A program made the translations under genes and the position numbers. A stretch of DNA of 64,000 bases, taken from NCBI RefSeq assembly GCF_030297175.1, contig NZ_AP028070.1:3710519-3774518 (forward strand), read 5' to 3'. This DNA is from Marinobacter sp. LA51. Its GTDB lineage: Bacteria > Pseudomonadota > Gammaproteobacteria > Pseudomonadales > Oleiphilaceae. The notes under the pieces were generated by a model. It saw nothing but the letters and a program-made list of their open reading frames with translations. It ran no database searches and was not told where the DNA came from. Position 1 is the first letter of the stretch. Each line of letters begins with the position of its first letter. This document shows, in pieces, positions 36,474 through 50,052 of the stretch.

Positions 36474-37841
36474 TTAATCAGATTTCTTCGGCCGTTCCCA
36501 GCCGGAAACGTTGCGTTGGCGCCCGCGCGCCACGGCCAGTTCACTGTCTGCGACATTCCGGGTAATGGTCGACCCGGCACCGATGGTGGCGTCTGCAGAG
36601 ATACTGACTGGAGCAACCAGTGAGGTATTGGAACCGACAAAGACATTGTCGCCAATCTCGGTCCTGAACTTGTTCACCCCATCATAGTTGCAGGTGATGG
36701 TGCCTGCACCCACATTCACATTACGGCCTAGTGAGGCGTCACCCACGTAACTGAGGTGATTGATCTTGCTGCCCTGGCCTACGACTGCCTTCTTGGTTTC
36801 CACAAAGTTGCCAACCTTGGTGTCGGCGGCCAGTTCAGTACCCGGGCGCAGACGGGCAAACGGCCCGATCTGGGCATTGGCGCCAACACTGGCACCCTCG
36901 ATCACGCTATGGGCGTGAATCTTTGCACCGTCGGCAATCTTCGCATCCTTGATCACGCAGCCCGGGCCGATGGACACGCCACTGCCAATCGATACCTCGC
37001 CTTCGAACACCACGTTGACGTCAATCAGGATGTCGTTACCGATGGTCAGGTCGCCCCGGACATCGATTCGGGCCGGGTCGGCCAGGGTGGCACCTTCGGT
37101 CATCAGCCGGTCGGCTTCCCGGCGCTGGAACCAGCGCTCCAACTCAGCGAGCTGTAACCGGTTATTAACGCCCTGAACTTCAAACGCATCACCAGGCTGG
37201 GCTACGGAAATAGACAAACCATGGTCCACCGCCATGGCGATGATATCGGTCAGGTAGTATTCACCCTGGGCATTCGCGTTGGACAGCGTTGGCAGCCAGC
37301 TCTTCAGGTGCTTGGCTGACACCGCCAGGATGCCAGTGTTGACCTCCTGTATAGCGAGCTGGGTCTCGGAAGCGTCTTTTTGCTCCACGATGGAGGTAAC
37401 CTGATCGTCGCCGTTGCGAACAATACGGCCATAACCGGCGGGGTCGTTCAGAGTCACCGTGAGCAGTCCCAGAGTACGCTCATCCAGTTCCGCCACCATG
37501 GCTTCCAGGGTTTCCACCCGGGTCAAAGGCACATCACCATAAAGCACCAGAACCCGGGCGTCGTCCGGTAGATCCGGCAGCGCCTGGGCCACCGCATGAC
37601 CGGTGCCGAGCTGCTCGCTTTGTACCACCCAGTTGACCGAGGTTTCCGGGGTGACTGCCCTAACCTGGTCCGAACCATGACCAATCACCGTGTGAATCGT
37701 CTCCGCACCAAGCTTCTTAGCCGTTCCGATGACGTGATGCAGCATCGGCCGACCGGCCACCGCGTGCAGAACCTTGGGCAGAGCGGATTTCATTCTCGAA
37801 CCCTGGCCAGCGGCCAGAATCACAACGTGTAGCGGGCTCAT
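36474..37841 (-). CDS. glmU: Bifunctional GlcNAc-1-P uridyltransferase/acetyltransferase
   Basis: 455 residues. N-terminal nucleotidyltransferase ([36 protein letters not shown]), C-terminal left-handed beta-helix with hexapeptide repeats (about 250-430). Makes UDP-GlcNAc in two steps. The ATG at 37841 is preferred over a TTG two codons earlier. Lies between the atp terminator and glmS. Confidence 0.97.
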   Translation of the reverse strand: MSPLHVVILAAGQGSRMKSALPKVLHAVAGRPMLHHVIGTAKKLGAETIHTVIGHGSDQVRAVTPETSVNWVVQSEQLGTGHAVAQALPDLPDDARVLVLYGDVPLTRVETLEAMVAELDERTLGLLTVTLNDPAGYGRIVRNGDDQVTSIVEQKDASETQLAIQEVNTGILAVSAKHLKSWLPTLSNANAQGEYYLTDIIAMAVDHGLSISVAQPGDAFEVQGVNNRLQLAELERWFQRREADRLMTEGATLADPARIDVRGDLTIGNDILIDVNVVFEGEVSIGSGVSIGPGCVIKDAKIADGAKIHAHSVIEGASVGANAQIGPFARLRPGTELAADTKVGNFVETKKAVVGQGSKINHLSYVGDASLGRNVNVGAGTITCNYDGVNKFRTEIGDNVFVGSNTSLVAPVSISADATIGAGSTITRNVADSELAVARGRQRNVSGWERPKKSD

Positions 37842-37884
37842 GGACAAATCAGACCCCCGGAGTGTCTAAATTGATGTATCGATA

Positions 37885-37961
37885 AACAAAAAAAGCCGCA
37901 ACCCGGGAGGCCGGAGCCCAACGCAGAGCGTTGGATTTCCAGCCGCGCAGGATGCGGCTTT
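37885..37961 (-). terminator. Terminator of the atp operon
   Basis: Outer stem AAAGCCGCA / TGCGGCTTT (37892-37900, 37953-37961) enclosing an inner hairpin (CCAACGC / GCGTTGG). On the minus strand it is followed by a run of seven T, 30 nt past the atpC stop. Confidence 0.85.
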
Positions 37962-37990
37962 GGTGTTCGGCAAACCCGAAACGAAAACGC

Positions 37991-38413
37991 TTAGCGCATT
38001 TTGTTGCGCAGCTGCTGGATAGTACGAAGCTGAGCAGCAGCTTCGGCCAGTTCTGCAGCGGCACGGGAGTACTCGAATTCACCGGTCTTGTTGGCAAGTG
38101 CTTTCTCGGCTTCTTTCTGTGCCTCAAGAGCAGCGGCTTCGTCCACATCCTTGGCGCGAACCGCAGTGTCAGCCAGCAAAGTCACCAGATTGGGCTGGAC
38201 CTCCAGATATCCGCCGGACACGTAAAGAATTTCTTCCTCACCGCCCTGCTTGATGATCCGAATAGGACCCGGCTTCAGCTCGGTCAGCAGCGGGGTGTGA
38301 CCCGGGGCAATACCCAGGTCACCTTCAGAGCCCGCTGCGATCAGCATTTCAACCAATCCGGAATAGATCTTTGTTTCGGCACTTACCACATCACAATGCA
38401 CGGTTATACCCAT
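37991..38413 (-). CDS. atpC: ATP synthase F1 epsilon subunit
   Basis: 140 residues; N-terminal beta-sandwich ([34 protein letters not shown] region) and C-terminal helix-turn-helix rich in Ala/Glu that can inhibit the enzyme. Last gene of the atp operon, followed by its terminator. Confidence 0.97.
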   Translation of the reverse strand: MGITVHCDVVSAETKIYSGLVEMLIAAGSEGDLGIAPGHTPLLTELKPGPIRIIKQGGEEEILYVSGGYLEVQPNLVTLLADTAVRAKDVDEAAALEAQKEAEKALANKTGEFEYSRAAAELAEAAAQLRTIQQLRNKMR

Positions 38414-38459
38414 GTCAGTTGCCTCTTTGATCGATCCGGAAACAAGAGCTTCGGCTCAA

Positions 38460-39872
<1,413 letters not shown>

Positions 39873-39910
39873 TTAAGTAGTCAATAAAACCAGTAGGACT
39901 GTTTGCGGGA

Positions 39911-40771
39911 TCAGACCGAAGCCGCGCCGCTAACAATCTCCGAAATCTCTTGGGTGATGGCTGCCTGACGCGCCTTGTTATAGGCCAACTGAAGCTCGTC
40001 CATAATGTCACCGGCGTTATCAGTTGCGCTCTTCATGGCGATCATCCGGGCTGCCTGTTCACATGCCAGATTTTCTACCACACCCTGGTATACCTGGGAT
40101 TCAATAAAACGTGGCAGAAGACCATCGAGGATCTGCCTGGCATCGGGCTCGTAGAGATAATCCCACTGGTTCTTGATCTCTTCGTCTTCGCTCTCAGGCA
40201 GGGGCAGCAGCTGCTCCACCTTCGGGCTTTGGGTCATGGTGTTAACGAACTCGTTGCTTACCACGTACAGGCGATCAATCTTGCCTTCCGAGTACGCATC
40301 CAACATGACCTTGACGTTGCCGATGAGTTTTTCAGAGCTCGGGCTGTCACCCAGATGGGTCAGCGCCGCGACGACATTGCCGCCGTAGCTCCGGAAAAAG
40401 GAAGCGCCTTTCTGCCCGATGGCGCACAGATCAGCTTCTACTCCTTTGTCCTTCCACGCTCGCATTTCACGGACAAGCGCTTTAAACAGGTTGCCATTCA
40501 GACCACCGCAAAGGCCCCGGTCAGTGGACACCACAATATAGCCGACCCGCTTAACTTCACGGTCAACCATAAACGGATGCTTGTACTGAGCGTTCGCCTT
40601 GGCAATGTGCCCGATCATCTGACGCATCTTTTCGGCATACGGGCGAGTGGCCTGCATGCGCTCCTGAGCTTTACGCATCTTACTCGCAGCGACCATTTCC
40701 ATGGCGCTGGTAATCTTCTGCGTGCTCTTGATGCTTGAAATCTGGTTACGTATTTCTTTGCCGACGGCCAT
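39911..40771 (-). CDS. atpG: ATP synthase F1 gamma subunit
   Basis: 286 residues: long N-terminal helix ([29 protein letters not shown] region), central Rossmann-like part ([13 protein letters not shown]), C-terminal helix ([22 protein letters not shown]). Forms the rotating central stalk. Confidence 0.98.
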   Translation of the reverse strand: MAVGKEIRNQISSIKSTQKITSAMEMVAASKMRKAQERMQATRPYAEKMRQMIGHIAKANAQYKHPFMVDREVKRVGYIVVSTDRGLCGGLNGNLFKALVREMRAWKDKGVEADLCAIGQKGASFFRSYGGNVVAALTHLGDSPSSEKLIGNVKVMLDAYSEGKIDRLYVVSNEFVNTMTQSPKVEQLLPLPESEDEEIKNQWDYLYEPDARQILDGLLPRFIESQVYQGVVENLACEQAARMIAMKSATDNAGDIMDELQLAYNKARQAAITQEISEIVSGAASV

Positions 40772-40846
40772 AACTCACTGCCTTCTCAAGTTAGACACTC
40801 GTTGCTACGAAAATTGGCCCGCGACGCAGGTCGCAGGCCCGTTTTC

Positions 40847-42391
40847 TTACCAGCTCTGAGTGGTCTTGAATTTCTCAAGTGCAGCTTTCAGGCCGGAAGC
40901 GATTTCGTCGTTGAAATCACCTTTCTCGTTGATCTTGGCGAGCAGGTCTTTCTGTTCGGCGCGCATCCAGTCAAGCAACTGCGCTTCGAACTTAACAACC
41001 TTATCGACATCAACGTCGTCCAGGAAGCCTTCGTTGGCTGCAAACAGAACCGTACCCATTTCAGCCACAGACATCGGGCTGTACTGGTTCTGCTTCATGA
41101 GTTCCGTTACACGCTGACCGTGCTCCAGCTGCTTACGGGTTGCTTCGTCAAGGTCGGAAGCAAACTGGGCGAAAGCGGCCAATTCACGGAACTGGGCCAG
41201 AGCCAGACGGATGTTACCGCCAAGCTTCTTCATGATCTTGGTCTGGGCTGAACCACCTACCCGCGATACCGAGACACCGGCGTTCATTGCCGGACGGATA
41301 CCCGAGTTGAACAGGTTGGTTTCCAGGAAGATCTGGCCGTCAGTGATCGAGATCACGTTGGTCGGTACGAATGCAGACACGTCACCGGCCTGGGTTTCGA
41401 TGATCGGCAGGGCGGTCAGGGAACCGGTCTTGCCTTTCACTTCACCCTTGGTGAACTTTTCAACGTAGTCGGCGTTGACGCGGGACGCACGCTCCAGCAG
41501 ACGGGAGTGCAGATAGAACACGTCACCCGGATAGGCTTCACGGCCCGGCGGACGACGCAGCAGCAGGGAGATCTGGCGATACGCCACAGCCTGCTTGGAC
41601 AGATCATCATAGATGATCAGCGCGTCTTCACCGCGGTCACGGAAGTATTCACCCATGGAAGTACCGGCGTACGGAGCCAGGAACTGGGTAGCAGCCGGAT
41701 CGGCGGCGCCAGCGGCAACCACGATGGTGTGATCCATGGCACCGTGCTCTTCCAGCTTGCGCACAACAGCGGCAATGGAAGACTGCTTCTGGCCTACGGC
41801 AACGTAGATACACTTAATGCCAGTGTTTTTCTGGTTGATGATCGCGTCGATGGCGACGGCGGTCTTACCGATCTGGCGGTCGCCGATGATCAGCTCACGC
41901 TGGCCGCGACCGATTGGCACCATGGTGTCAATCGCCTTCAGACCTGTCTGAACCGGCTCATCAACGGACTGACGTTCGATAACGCCCGGCGCAACCTTCT
42001 CGATCGGAGACGTCAGGTCAGTGCCCAGTTCGCCCTTACCGTCAATCGGGTTACCCAGTGAGTCCACAACGCGGCCCATCAACTCTGGTCCGACCGGGAC
42101 TTCCAGGATACGACCGGTACAACGTACCTTCTGACCCTCTGCCAGGCCTTCGTAATCACCCAGAACAACCGCACCAACGGAATCACGCTCCAGGTTCAGA
42201 GCCATACCGAAGACGCCGTTGGCGAATTCAATCATCTCGCCGTACATAACGTCGGCCAGACCGTGGATCAGCACGATACCGTCAGAGACAGACAGGATCG
42301 TACCTTCGTTCTTTGCTTCGGAAGAGATATCGAGTTTCTCGATTCTCTTCTTGATGATGTCACTGATCTCGGATGGATTCAGTTGCTGCAT
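40847..42391 (-). CDS. atpA: ATP synthase F1 alpha subunit
   Basis: 514 residues. Walker [14 protein letters not shown] (about 170), [21 protein letters not shown], visible regulatory nucleotide site motifs and [22 protein letters not shown]. Non-catalytic partner of beta; upstream of atpG. Confidence 0.98.
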   Translation of the reverse strand: MQQLNPSEISDIIKKRIEKLDISSEAKNEGTILSVSDGIVLIHGLADVMYGEMIEFANGVFGMALNLERDSVGAVVLGDYEGLAEGQKVRCTGRILEVPVGPELMGRVVDSLGNPIDGKGELGTDLTSPIEKVAPGVIERQSVDEPVQTGLKAIDTMVPIGRGQRELIIGDRQIGKTAVAIDAIINQKNTGIKCIYVAVGQKQSSIAAVVRKLEEHGAMDHTIVVAAGAADPAATQFLAPYAGTSMGEYFRDRGEDALIIYDDLSKQAVAYRQISLLLRRPPGREAYPGDVFYLHSRLLERASRVNADYVEKFTKGEVKGKTGSLTALPIIETQAGDVSAFVPTNVISITDGQIFLETNLFNSGIRPAMNAGVSVSRVGGSAQTKIMKKLGGNIRLALAQFRELAAFAQFASDLDEATRKQLEHGQRVTELMKQNQYSPMSVAEMGTVLFAANEGFLDDVDVDKVVKFEAQLLDWMRAEQKDLLAKINEKGDFNDEIASGLKAALEKFKTTQSW

Positions 42392-42419
42392 GCCAATATC
42401 CTCAAACCTTGTGCTGAAA

Positions 42420-42956
42420 TCAGGAGCCCAGAGCGTCGGCCAGCTTGGTCAGCTTTCCGCGTACAGAAGCGTCGATAACCAGATCGCCGGTGCGAATGAT
42501 TGCACCGCCAATCAGGGACTTGTCCGACGACGCTGCGAGTGACACTTTCCGCTCGAGTTTGGTCGAGAGTGCCTGGGCGAGCTTCTGTTGCTGTTCGTCC
42601 GTCAGCTCGTAAGCCGCGGTCACTTCGATATCAACAGTGCGCTCCAGATCAGCCCGGTACGTGTTGAAGAGCGCTGAAATCTCAGGAAGAAGAGTCAGCC
42701 GACGGTTTTCCGCCAGTACGGCGAAGAAATTACGAACCTGCTCGGTGACGCCGTCTTCGGCGACTTCGAGAATCAGCTCGGCTTTCTTCTGCTCTTCCAG
42801 ACCCGGATTCGCGAGAAGCTGTCGAATGTCTTCGTTCGCGGTGACCTGTCCTGCGATCGTCAGCACCTGTGACCACTGTGCCAGTTGCTCATGCTCCTGG
42901 GCGGCCTTGAATGCTGCTTTCGCGTAGGGACGGGCCAGCGTTCTCAGTTCTGCCAT
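42420..42956 (-). CDS. atpH: ATP synthase F1 delta subunit
   Basis: 178 residues; N-terminal helical bundle ([16 protein letters not shown]) and C-terminal [37 protein letters not shown] segment typical of the OSCP/delta family. Connects F1 to the b-subunit stalk. Between atpF and atpA. Confidence 0.97.
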   Translation of the reverse strand: MAELRTLARPYAKAAFKAAQEHEQLAQWSQVLTIAGQVTANEDIRQLLANPGLEEQKKAELILEVAEDGVTEQVRNFFAVLAENRRLTLLPEISALFNTYRADLERTVDIEVTAAYELTDEQQQKLAQALSTKLERKVSLAASSDKSLIGGAIIRTGDLVIDASVRGKLTKLADALGS

Positions 42957-42971
42957 GATGAACCTCGTCGT

Positions 42972-43442
42972 TTAAAGTTCTGCCGCCAGTTTTTCCAACA
43001 TCTCGTTGTGCTTGGAGGCATCGACAGAGGTTTCCAGGATCTTCTCAGCACCGGCAACGGCGATGGCGGCAATTTCTGCACGCAGCGCGTCACGGGCCTG
43101 ATTACGTTCCTGTTCAATTTCGGCCTTGGCCTGCTCAATCAGCTTTTCGCCTTCCTTGCGGGCGTCATCTTTCGATGCTTCCACAATGGAGGCTGCGCGC
43201 TTGTTGGCCTGTTCGATAAGACCAGCGGCTTGCTGCTTGGCTTCACGCAGTTCCTGAGCTGACTTTTCCTGAGCCAGTTCCAGATCGCGCGCCGCGCGGT
43301 CTGAGGCAGCCAGTCCGTCAGCGATCTTCTTTTGACGTTCCTGCAGTGCGGCCATAATCGGCGGCCACACATACTTCATGCAGAACACGACAAAGATAAA
43401 GAACGCGATGGCTTGACCAATCATCGTCAAATTAATGTTCAC
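42972..43442 (-). CDS. atpF: ATP synthase Fo b subunit
   Basis: 156 residues: one N-terminal membrane helix ([22 protein letters not shown]) followed by a long charged coiled coil to the C-terminus. Peripheral stalk. Confidence 0.97.
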   Translation of the reverse strand: MNINLTMIGQAIAFFIFVVFCMKYVWPPIMAALQERQKKIADGLAASDRAARDLELAQEKSAQELREAKQQAAGLIEQANKRAASIVEASKDDARKEGEKLIEQAKAEIEQERNQARDALRAEIAAIAVAGAEKILETSVDASKHNEMLEKLAAEL

Positions 43443-43509
43443 GTCTTCACCTCTCGCCTGTTTTGTTAAGAATCATCTGACCGGGGTGAACCCCCGGTTG
43501 GCGACTCGA

Positions 43510-43782
<273 letters not shown>

Positions 43783-43842
43783 TCAGTTTAGGTTTTCAGG
43801 TTAACGTTAAGGGTTTAAAAACTACGACTAAATGAAGTCCGA

Positions 43843-45136
<1,294 letters not shown>

Positions 45137-45212
45137 TTTTTTCCCGAGAGTACGGTGCTTTTCGTCGATGCAGTTTAAAAAGTAGGCAAATGCACCGATA
45201 CGAGCGCCGCAG

Positions 45213-45241
45213 ATTATAGGTGTTCAATGTGCACGAATCAA
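45213..45241 (-). promoter_or_regulatory. atp operon promoter
   Basis: Minus strand -35 TTGATT (45236-45241), 17-nt spacer, -10 TATAAT (consensus, 45213-45218), about 80 bp before atpI. Strong sigma-70 appearance. Confidence 0.75.
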
Positions 45242-45406
45242 CAAAACCGAATTCCGCAAGTCCCCGTCAATAAGGGCCTAGCTGAGGGTGTCGCCGGCAT
45301 TGGCACACAAATAGGCGGCCGGTTAACTTCGCACCACTACATGTTGTGTAAATGAACAAGCCCGAATTTTCGTAGCGCTCCGAAAGAGCCGGAAAATCAG
45401 GTCAAA

Positions 45407-46294
45407 TTACTTGATATGGCCAAGAATTCCGTCGAGCTCGTCCAGGGAGCTGTATTCGATCACCAGCTTGCCCTTGCCACGCTGGCCGTGGGCAATGGAA
45501 ACCCGGGCTCCAAGACGCTCGGCCAGGTCATCCTGCAGCGCGCGGATGTTGGGATCGACCGCGGCCTCGCGGCCGGAATTCTGGTCCGGCTTTTCCTGCT
45601 GAACCCGGCGCACCAGCGCCTCGGTCTGGCGCACAGACAGGGATTTGGCAACCACCTGTTTGGCCACCTGCATCTGCTGTTCCGGCGGCAGGGTCAACAT
45701 GGCACGGCCATGGCCCATTTCCAGGTCGCCGTGCTCAAGCATCAGGCGAACGTCTTCAGTCAGGCCAATCAGTCGCAGCAGGTTGGTGATGGTGGTACGG
45801 GACTTACCCACAGCCTCGGCGACCTGAGCCTGGGTCAAACCAAACTCATCCTGCAGGCGTTGCAGAGCGAAGGCTTCTTCGATCGGATTGAGATTTTCAC
45901 GCTGGATGTTTTCGATGAGCGCCATGGCAATGGCGGCTTCATCGGGCACATCCCGAATGATGGCGGGAATACTGTCGAGCTCAGCCATCTGGGTGGCACG
46001 CCAGCGGCGCTCACCGGCAATCAGCTCGTAGCGGCCTTCAGCAATGGGACGCACCACCACAGGCTGCATCACACCTTGCTGACGGATTGAATCTGCCAGT
46101 TCCTGCAGCGCCGCCGGGTCCATGTCCCGGCGTGGCTGGAAGCGGCCACGCTGGATGAGGTCGATGGGCACCTCGCGGAGCTCCCCATCATGATCCTTCA
46201 GTTCCTGGTCGAGATTGACCTTGGAGCCCGCCAACAGCGCTCCCAGTCCTCGCTCACCCAATCCTCGTTTCTTCGCCGCCATGGTGTCAGTCAT
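45407..46294 (-). CDS. parB: Chromosome partitioning protein ParB
   Basis: 295 residues: ParB/Spo0J N-terminal CTPase domain with LQRGRFQPRRD and GERRWRAT (box II), HTH (LTQAQVAEAVGKSRTTITNLLRL, about 160-185) and C-terminal dimerisation region. Binds parS and spreads; works with ParA. I found no intact parS palindrome in the window. 48 bp after parA. Confidence 0.96.
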   Translation of the reverse strand: MTDTMAAKKRGLGERGLGALLAGSKVNLDQELKDHDGELREVPIDLIQRGRFQPRRDMDPAALQELADSIRQQGVMQPVVVRPIAEGRYELIAGERRWRATQMAELDSIPAIIRDVPDEAAIAMALIENIQRENLNPIEEAFALQRLQDEFGLTQAQVAEAVGKSRTTITNLLRLIGLTEDVRLMLEHGDLEMGHGRAMLTLPPEQQMQVAKQVVAKSLSVRQTEALVRRVQQEKPDQNSGREAAVDPNIRALQDDLAERLGARVSIAHGQRGKGKLVIEYSSLDELDGILGHIK

Positions 46295-46342
46295 TCTTCC
46301 CGTTGAAATTCGTTATGCGTTATTGAGTGACAGGGCGGTATG

Positions 46343-47137
46343 TTACACCGCCATCGGCGCGGATGTCTTTGTTGAGCCATGGCGCCGGACCATTTCACCA
46401 GCCAGGGCCAGATACGCCACCGCTCCCTTGGAAGCACGATCGTATTTGAGTGCCGGCATACCATAACTCGGGGCCTCGGCAAGGCGAACGTTGCGGGGAA
46501 TCACCGCCCGGTAAACTTTGTCACCAAAATACTCGCTGAGCTGACCAGATACGTCCAGGGTCAGGCTGTTACGCGGGTCGTACATGGTGCGCAGTATGCC
46601 TTCCAGCTGCAGATTCGGATTCACCGTCTCCTGGATCTGTTCAACCGTGTTCATCAACGCGGCCAGGCCTTCCAGCGCGTAATACTCGCACTGCATGGGA
46701 ATCAGCACGGAATCGGCTGACGACAGCGCGTTTACGGTGAGCAGGCTAAGCGAGGGCGGGCAGTCGATCAGGATATAATCGTAGTTGTCCCGAACTGTGT
46801 TCAGGGCCAGGCGCAGCCGATGCTCGCGGCCGATCTCGTTCATCAGTTCCACTTCCGCCGCGGTGAGGTCGCCGTTGGCGGGCAGGATATCGAAACCGGA
46901 CGATTCCGCCAGGAAGATGACTTCAGCGGCGGTGGCGCGCTTGGTCAGCAAATCGTAGCCAGAAAGCTCCAGGGCGTTTTTATCCACACCACTACCCATG
47001 GTGGCGTTGCCCTGGGGATCCATATCCACCAGCAGAACCCGGCGCTTGGTGGCGGCCAGCGACGCAGCAAGGTTGACGCAGGTGGTGGTTTTCCCCACAC
47101 CGCCTTTTTGATTGGTCACTGCAATCACGCGCGCCAT
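46343..47137 (-). CDS. parA: Chromosome partitioning ATPase ParA
   Basis: 264-residue deviant-Walker ATPase: TNQKGGVGKTTTCVNLAASLA (about 8-28), VDMDPQGNATMGSG, YILIDCPPSLSLLTVNAL. Soj-type, chromosomal, with no N-terminal HTH. Order mnmG-rsmG-parA-parB is the common chromosomal arrangement near the origin. Confidence 0.97.
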   Translation of the reverse strand: MARVIAVTNQKGGVGKTTTCVNLAASLAATKRRVLLVDMDPQGNATMGSGVDKNALELSGYDLLTKRATAAEVIFLAESSGFDILPANGDLTAAEVELMNEIGREHRLRLALNTVRDNYDYILIDCPPSLSLLTVNALSSADSVLIPMQCEYYALEGLAALMNTVEQIQETVNPNLQLEGILRTMYDPRNSLTLDVSGQLSEYFGDKVYRAVIPRNVRLAEAPSYGMPALKYDRASKGAVAYLALAGEMVRRHGSTKTSAPMAV

Positions 47138-47158
47138 GTCTCGCCTCCTGTTTGCGGG

Positions 47159-47815
47159 TTACTGGGAATGATCTGCCCGGGTGACCACCAGCAGGTGACG
47201 GTCGCCATCGGCTCCGGGGACTTCCAGCGAATGGCTGGATTTTACCTGCCAGCCGGCCGGAAGCGCAGCCACCTCATCATCCGGAAACTGACCTTTCATG
47301 GCAAGGAACTCGCCGCCATTTGCCAGCAAATCGCCGCACCAGCTGACCAGGTTCTCGAGCGCAGTGAAAGCCCGGCTACTGATCTGGGAGAACGGCTGCT
47401 CCGGTGTACAGGCTTCGGCCCGGCCGTGGATAACTTCAACGTTGCCGAGCCCAAGCTCAAGCACACACTGATTCAGGAACCGGGTTTTCTTGCCATTGCT
47501 GTCGAGCAGGGTGAACCGGCGCTCTGGCAGGGCGATCGCCAGGGGGATGCCAGGCAGTCCACCACCGGCACCCACATCCAGCAGATGCTCGGTATGAACC
47601 CGGGGCAGAATGCTGAGGCTGTCGAGCAATTGCCGGGACACCATCTCGCGTTCGTCACGCACTGCAGTCAGGTTGTAGGCCCGGTTCCACTTGTTGAGCA
47701 GGTTCAGGAAGGCCAGCAACTGCTGTTGCTGGGCCTCGCTCAGGGACACATCCATTGCCACCAGCCCGTCCCGGAGCTGGCGCTGCCAGAGCGAATTAGA
47801 GAGTGAATTGGTCAT
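47159..47815 (-). CDS. rsmG: 16S rRNA (guanine527-N7) methyltransferase
   Basis: 218 residues, SAM-binding GidB fold: YNLTAVRDEREMVSRQLLDSLSIL, DVGAGGGLPGIPLAI, SRAFTALENLV. Methylates G527 of 16S rRNA. Nine bp after mnmG, 21 bp before parA; one operon likely. Confidence 0.97.
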   Translation of the reverse strand: MTNSLSNSLWQRQLRDGLVAMDVSLSEAQQQQLLAFLNLLNKWNRAYNLTAVRDEREMVSRQLLDSLSILPRVHTEHLLDVGAGGGLPGIPLAIALPERRFTLLDSNGKKTRFLNQCVLELGLGNVEVIHGRAEACTPEQPFSQISSRAFTALENLVSWCGDLLANGGEFLAMKGQFPDDEVAALPAGWQVKSSHSLEVPGADGDRHLLVVTRADHSQ

Positions 47816-47824
47816 GGGATCAGA

Positions 47825-49711
47825 TCAGGCACTCTGCTTGCGCAACAGGTCGCGCTTTTTCAGGTGCACCAGGATCTGGCTGACCGCCGCCGGGGTCACA
47901 CCCTGAACCCGGGACGCCTGGGCCACGGTTTCTGGCCGCACTTCCTTGAGTTTCTGCTTGATTTCATTGGACAGACCACCAATGACATCGTAATCCAGGT
48001 CCACTGGCAATTCGGTGTTCTCATTGCGGCGCAGACGTTCAATCTCATCCGCCTGACGGGAGATGTAGCCTTCGTACTTGATCTCAATCTCTACCTGATC
48101 GGCAACGTTCGGATTTTCGGCGCTGTCGGCACCGATTTCAGCAATGTGGCTGTAGGCGATCTCCGGCCGGCGCAGCAGCTCGGCCAGGGACTGGTCCCGG
48201 GTCAGCGGCTGCTTGAGGAAACCGTTGGCCCGCTCCCCGGCGTCGGTATTCGGGTGAATCCGGGTGGTTTCCAGTCGACGGCGCTCCTGAGTGATGCCCT
48301 CGCGCTTGTCGTTGAAGACCTGCCAGCGATGATCGTCCACCAGACCCAGCTTGCGACCGATTTCGGTCAGGCGCAGATCGGCGTTATCCTCGCGCAGGAT
48401 TAACCGGTATTCAGCCCGGCTGGTGAACATGCGGTAGGGCTCACTGGTACCCATGGTGATCAGATCGTCCACCAGCACGCCCAGGTAGGCTTCATCCCGG
48501 CGCGGGTACCACGAGTCTTTGTCCTGGGACCGCAACGCGGCGTTGATGCCCGCCAACAGTCCCTGGGCACCGGCTTCTTCGTACCCGGTGGTGCCGTTGA
48601 TCTGGCCAGCAAAGTACAGGCCCTGGATAAACTTGGTTTCCAGGGTGTGGCGCAGATCCTGGGGGTTCAGGTAATCGTATTCGATGGCATAGCCCGGGCG
48701 GGTAATGTGGGCATTCTCAAAACCCGGAATCGACCGTACCGCCTGCAACTGGATATCAAAAGGCAGGCTGGTGGAAATACCGTTGGGGTAGAGCTCGTTG
48801 GTGGTCAGGCCTTCGGGCTCGACAAAGATCTGGTGCGAATCCTTGTCCGCGAAGCGGTTAACCTTGTCCTCGATGGACGGGCAATAGCGCGGCCCGACAC
48901 CTTCGATGCTGCCAGCGAACATCGGCGAGCGGTCAAAGCCGCTACGGATGATGTCGTGAGTACGCTCGGTGGTCCGGGTGACGTAACAGCAGATCTGCTC
49001 CGGGTGCTGTGCTCGGCTGCCGGTAAACGACATCACCGGGGCCGGATTGTCGCCCCATTGCTGTTCCATCACCGAGAAGTCCACGCTGCGGGCATCGATC
49101 CGCGGCGGCGTACCGGTTTTCAACCGACCAACATTGAACGGCAGTTCCCGCAAGCGCTGGGCCAGGGCGTTGGCCGGGGCATCACCGGCGCGACCACCGG
49201 AATGATGCTGCATGCCGATGTGGATAACTCCGCCCAGAAAGGTGCCCGTGGTCAGGACCACGGTCTTGGCGTTGAACCGGATCCCGGTCTGGCTCACCAC
49301 TCCGGTGACCTGATCGTTTTCCACAATCAGATCATCAGCAGCCTGCTGGAACAGAGTCAGGTTGGGCTGACTTTCCAGTACTTCCCGGATTGCCGCCTTG
49401 TACAACACCCGGTCAGCCTGGGCGCGGGTCGCGCGCACCGCCGGCCCTTTCCGGCTGTTCAGGACCCGGAACTGGATGCCGGCGCGGTCAGTCGCCGTGG
49501 CCATGGCACCGCCGAGGGCGTCGATTTCCTTCACCAGATGGCTCTTGCCGATACCACCGATAGCGGGGTTGCAGGACATCTGGCCCAGAGTCTCGATGTT
49601 ATGGGTCAGCAGCAGGGTCTGCGAGCCCATGCGCGCCGCGGCCAGCGCGGCTTCAGTGCCGGCATGGCCACCACCAATGACAATGACATCGAAACGGGTT
49701 GGAAAATCCAC
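47825..49711 (-). CDS. mnmG: tRNA U34 carboxymethylaminomethyl synthase, FAD subunit
   Basis: 628 residues, full length. N-terminal FAD motif [70 protein letters not shown]. Works with MnmE (encoded 10 kb away) at the wobble uridine of several tRNAs. Preceded by a DnaA-box cluster. Confidence 0.98.
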   Translation of the reverse strand: MDFPTRFDVIVIGGGHAGTEAALAAARMGSQTLLLTHNIETLGQMSCNPAIGGIGKSHLVKEIDALGGAMATATDRAGIQFRVLNSRKGPAVRATRAQADRVLYKAAIREVLESQPNLTLFQQAADDLIVENDQVTGVVSQTGIRFNAKTVVLTTGTFLGGVIHIGMQHHSGGRAGDAPANALAQRLRELPFNVGRLKTGTPPRIDARSVDFSVMEQQWGDNPAPVMSFTGSRAQHPEQICCYVTRTTERTHDIIRSGFDRSPMFAGSIEGVGPRYCPSIEDKVNRFADKDSHQIFVEPEGLTTNELYPNGISTSLPFDIQLQAVRSIPGFENAHITRPGYAIEYDYLNPQDLRHTLETKFIQGLYFAGQINGTTGYEEAGAQGLLAGINAALRSQDKDSWYPRRDEAYLGVLVDDLITMGTSEPYRMFTSRAEYRLILREDNADLRLTEIGRKLGLVDDHRWQVFNDKREGITQERRRLETTRIHPNTDAGERANGFLKQPLTRDQSLAELLRRPEIAYSHIAEIGADSAENPNVADQVEIEIKYEGYISRQADEIERLRRNENTELPVDLDYDVIGGLSNEIKQKLKEVRPETVAQASRVQGVTPAAVSQILVHLKKRDLLRKQSA

Positions 49712-50052
49712 AGTTCACCTCGGAAATCGGGGGATAAAAACAGGGCGGCGAGTATAACGTCTCGGCCACCGAATTGCAGTTGGAATGTGCAAATTTTAAC
49801 CAGAGCCGAGCGGTGTTGAAAGCCAACAACACCCCAGACACCAAAAAAACCCGCCCGTTGCCTGTGGATGACGGTAGTGGATAACCGAAATATATCGGCT
49901 TTTCAAACGCTTGTACCGGTCTTCTCAGAAAAGTTTTCAAGACAGTTATCCACATATTCAGACATGGGTAAACCGACCTAAAATTAAGCTTAACTGCATG
50001 TTTTTAATATACTTAAAAAAATTAATCCAAAGGTTTTCCGACGCTTATCCAA
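49712..50052. other. DnaA-box cluster upstream of mnmG
   Basis: 341-bp gap. DnaA-box-like sequences: TGTGGATGA (49863-49871), AGTGGATAA (49876-49884), perfect TTATCCACA (49946-49954), TTATCCAAT (50044-50052) and perfect TTATCCACA just beyond (50057-50065). Between the last two groups lies a very AT-rich stretch (about 49978-50040). Layout resembles a replication-origin element at gidA/mnmG. Confidence 0.6.

Noticed and set aside
37849..38148. Minus-strand frame overlapping atpC and its terminator
   Set aside because: It runs in a different frame through atpC and the terminator hairpin, without a start site.
45407..47137. parS site near parAB
   Set aside because: No copy of the TGTTCCACGTGGAACA-type palindrome was found here or elsewhere in the window; isolated CACGTG cores lack matching flanks.
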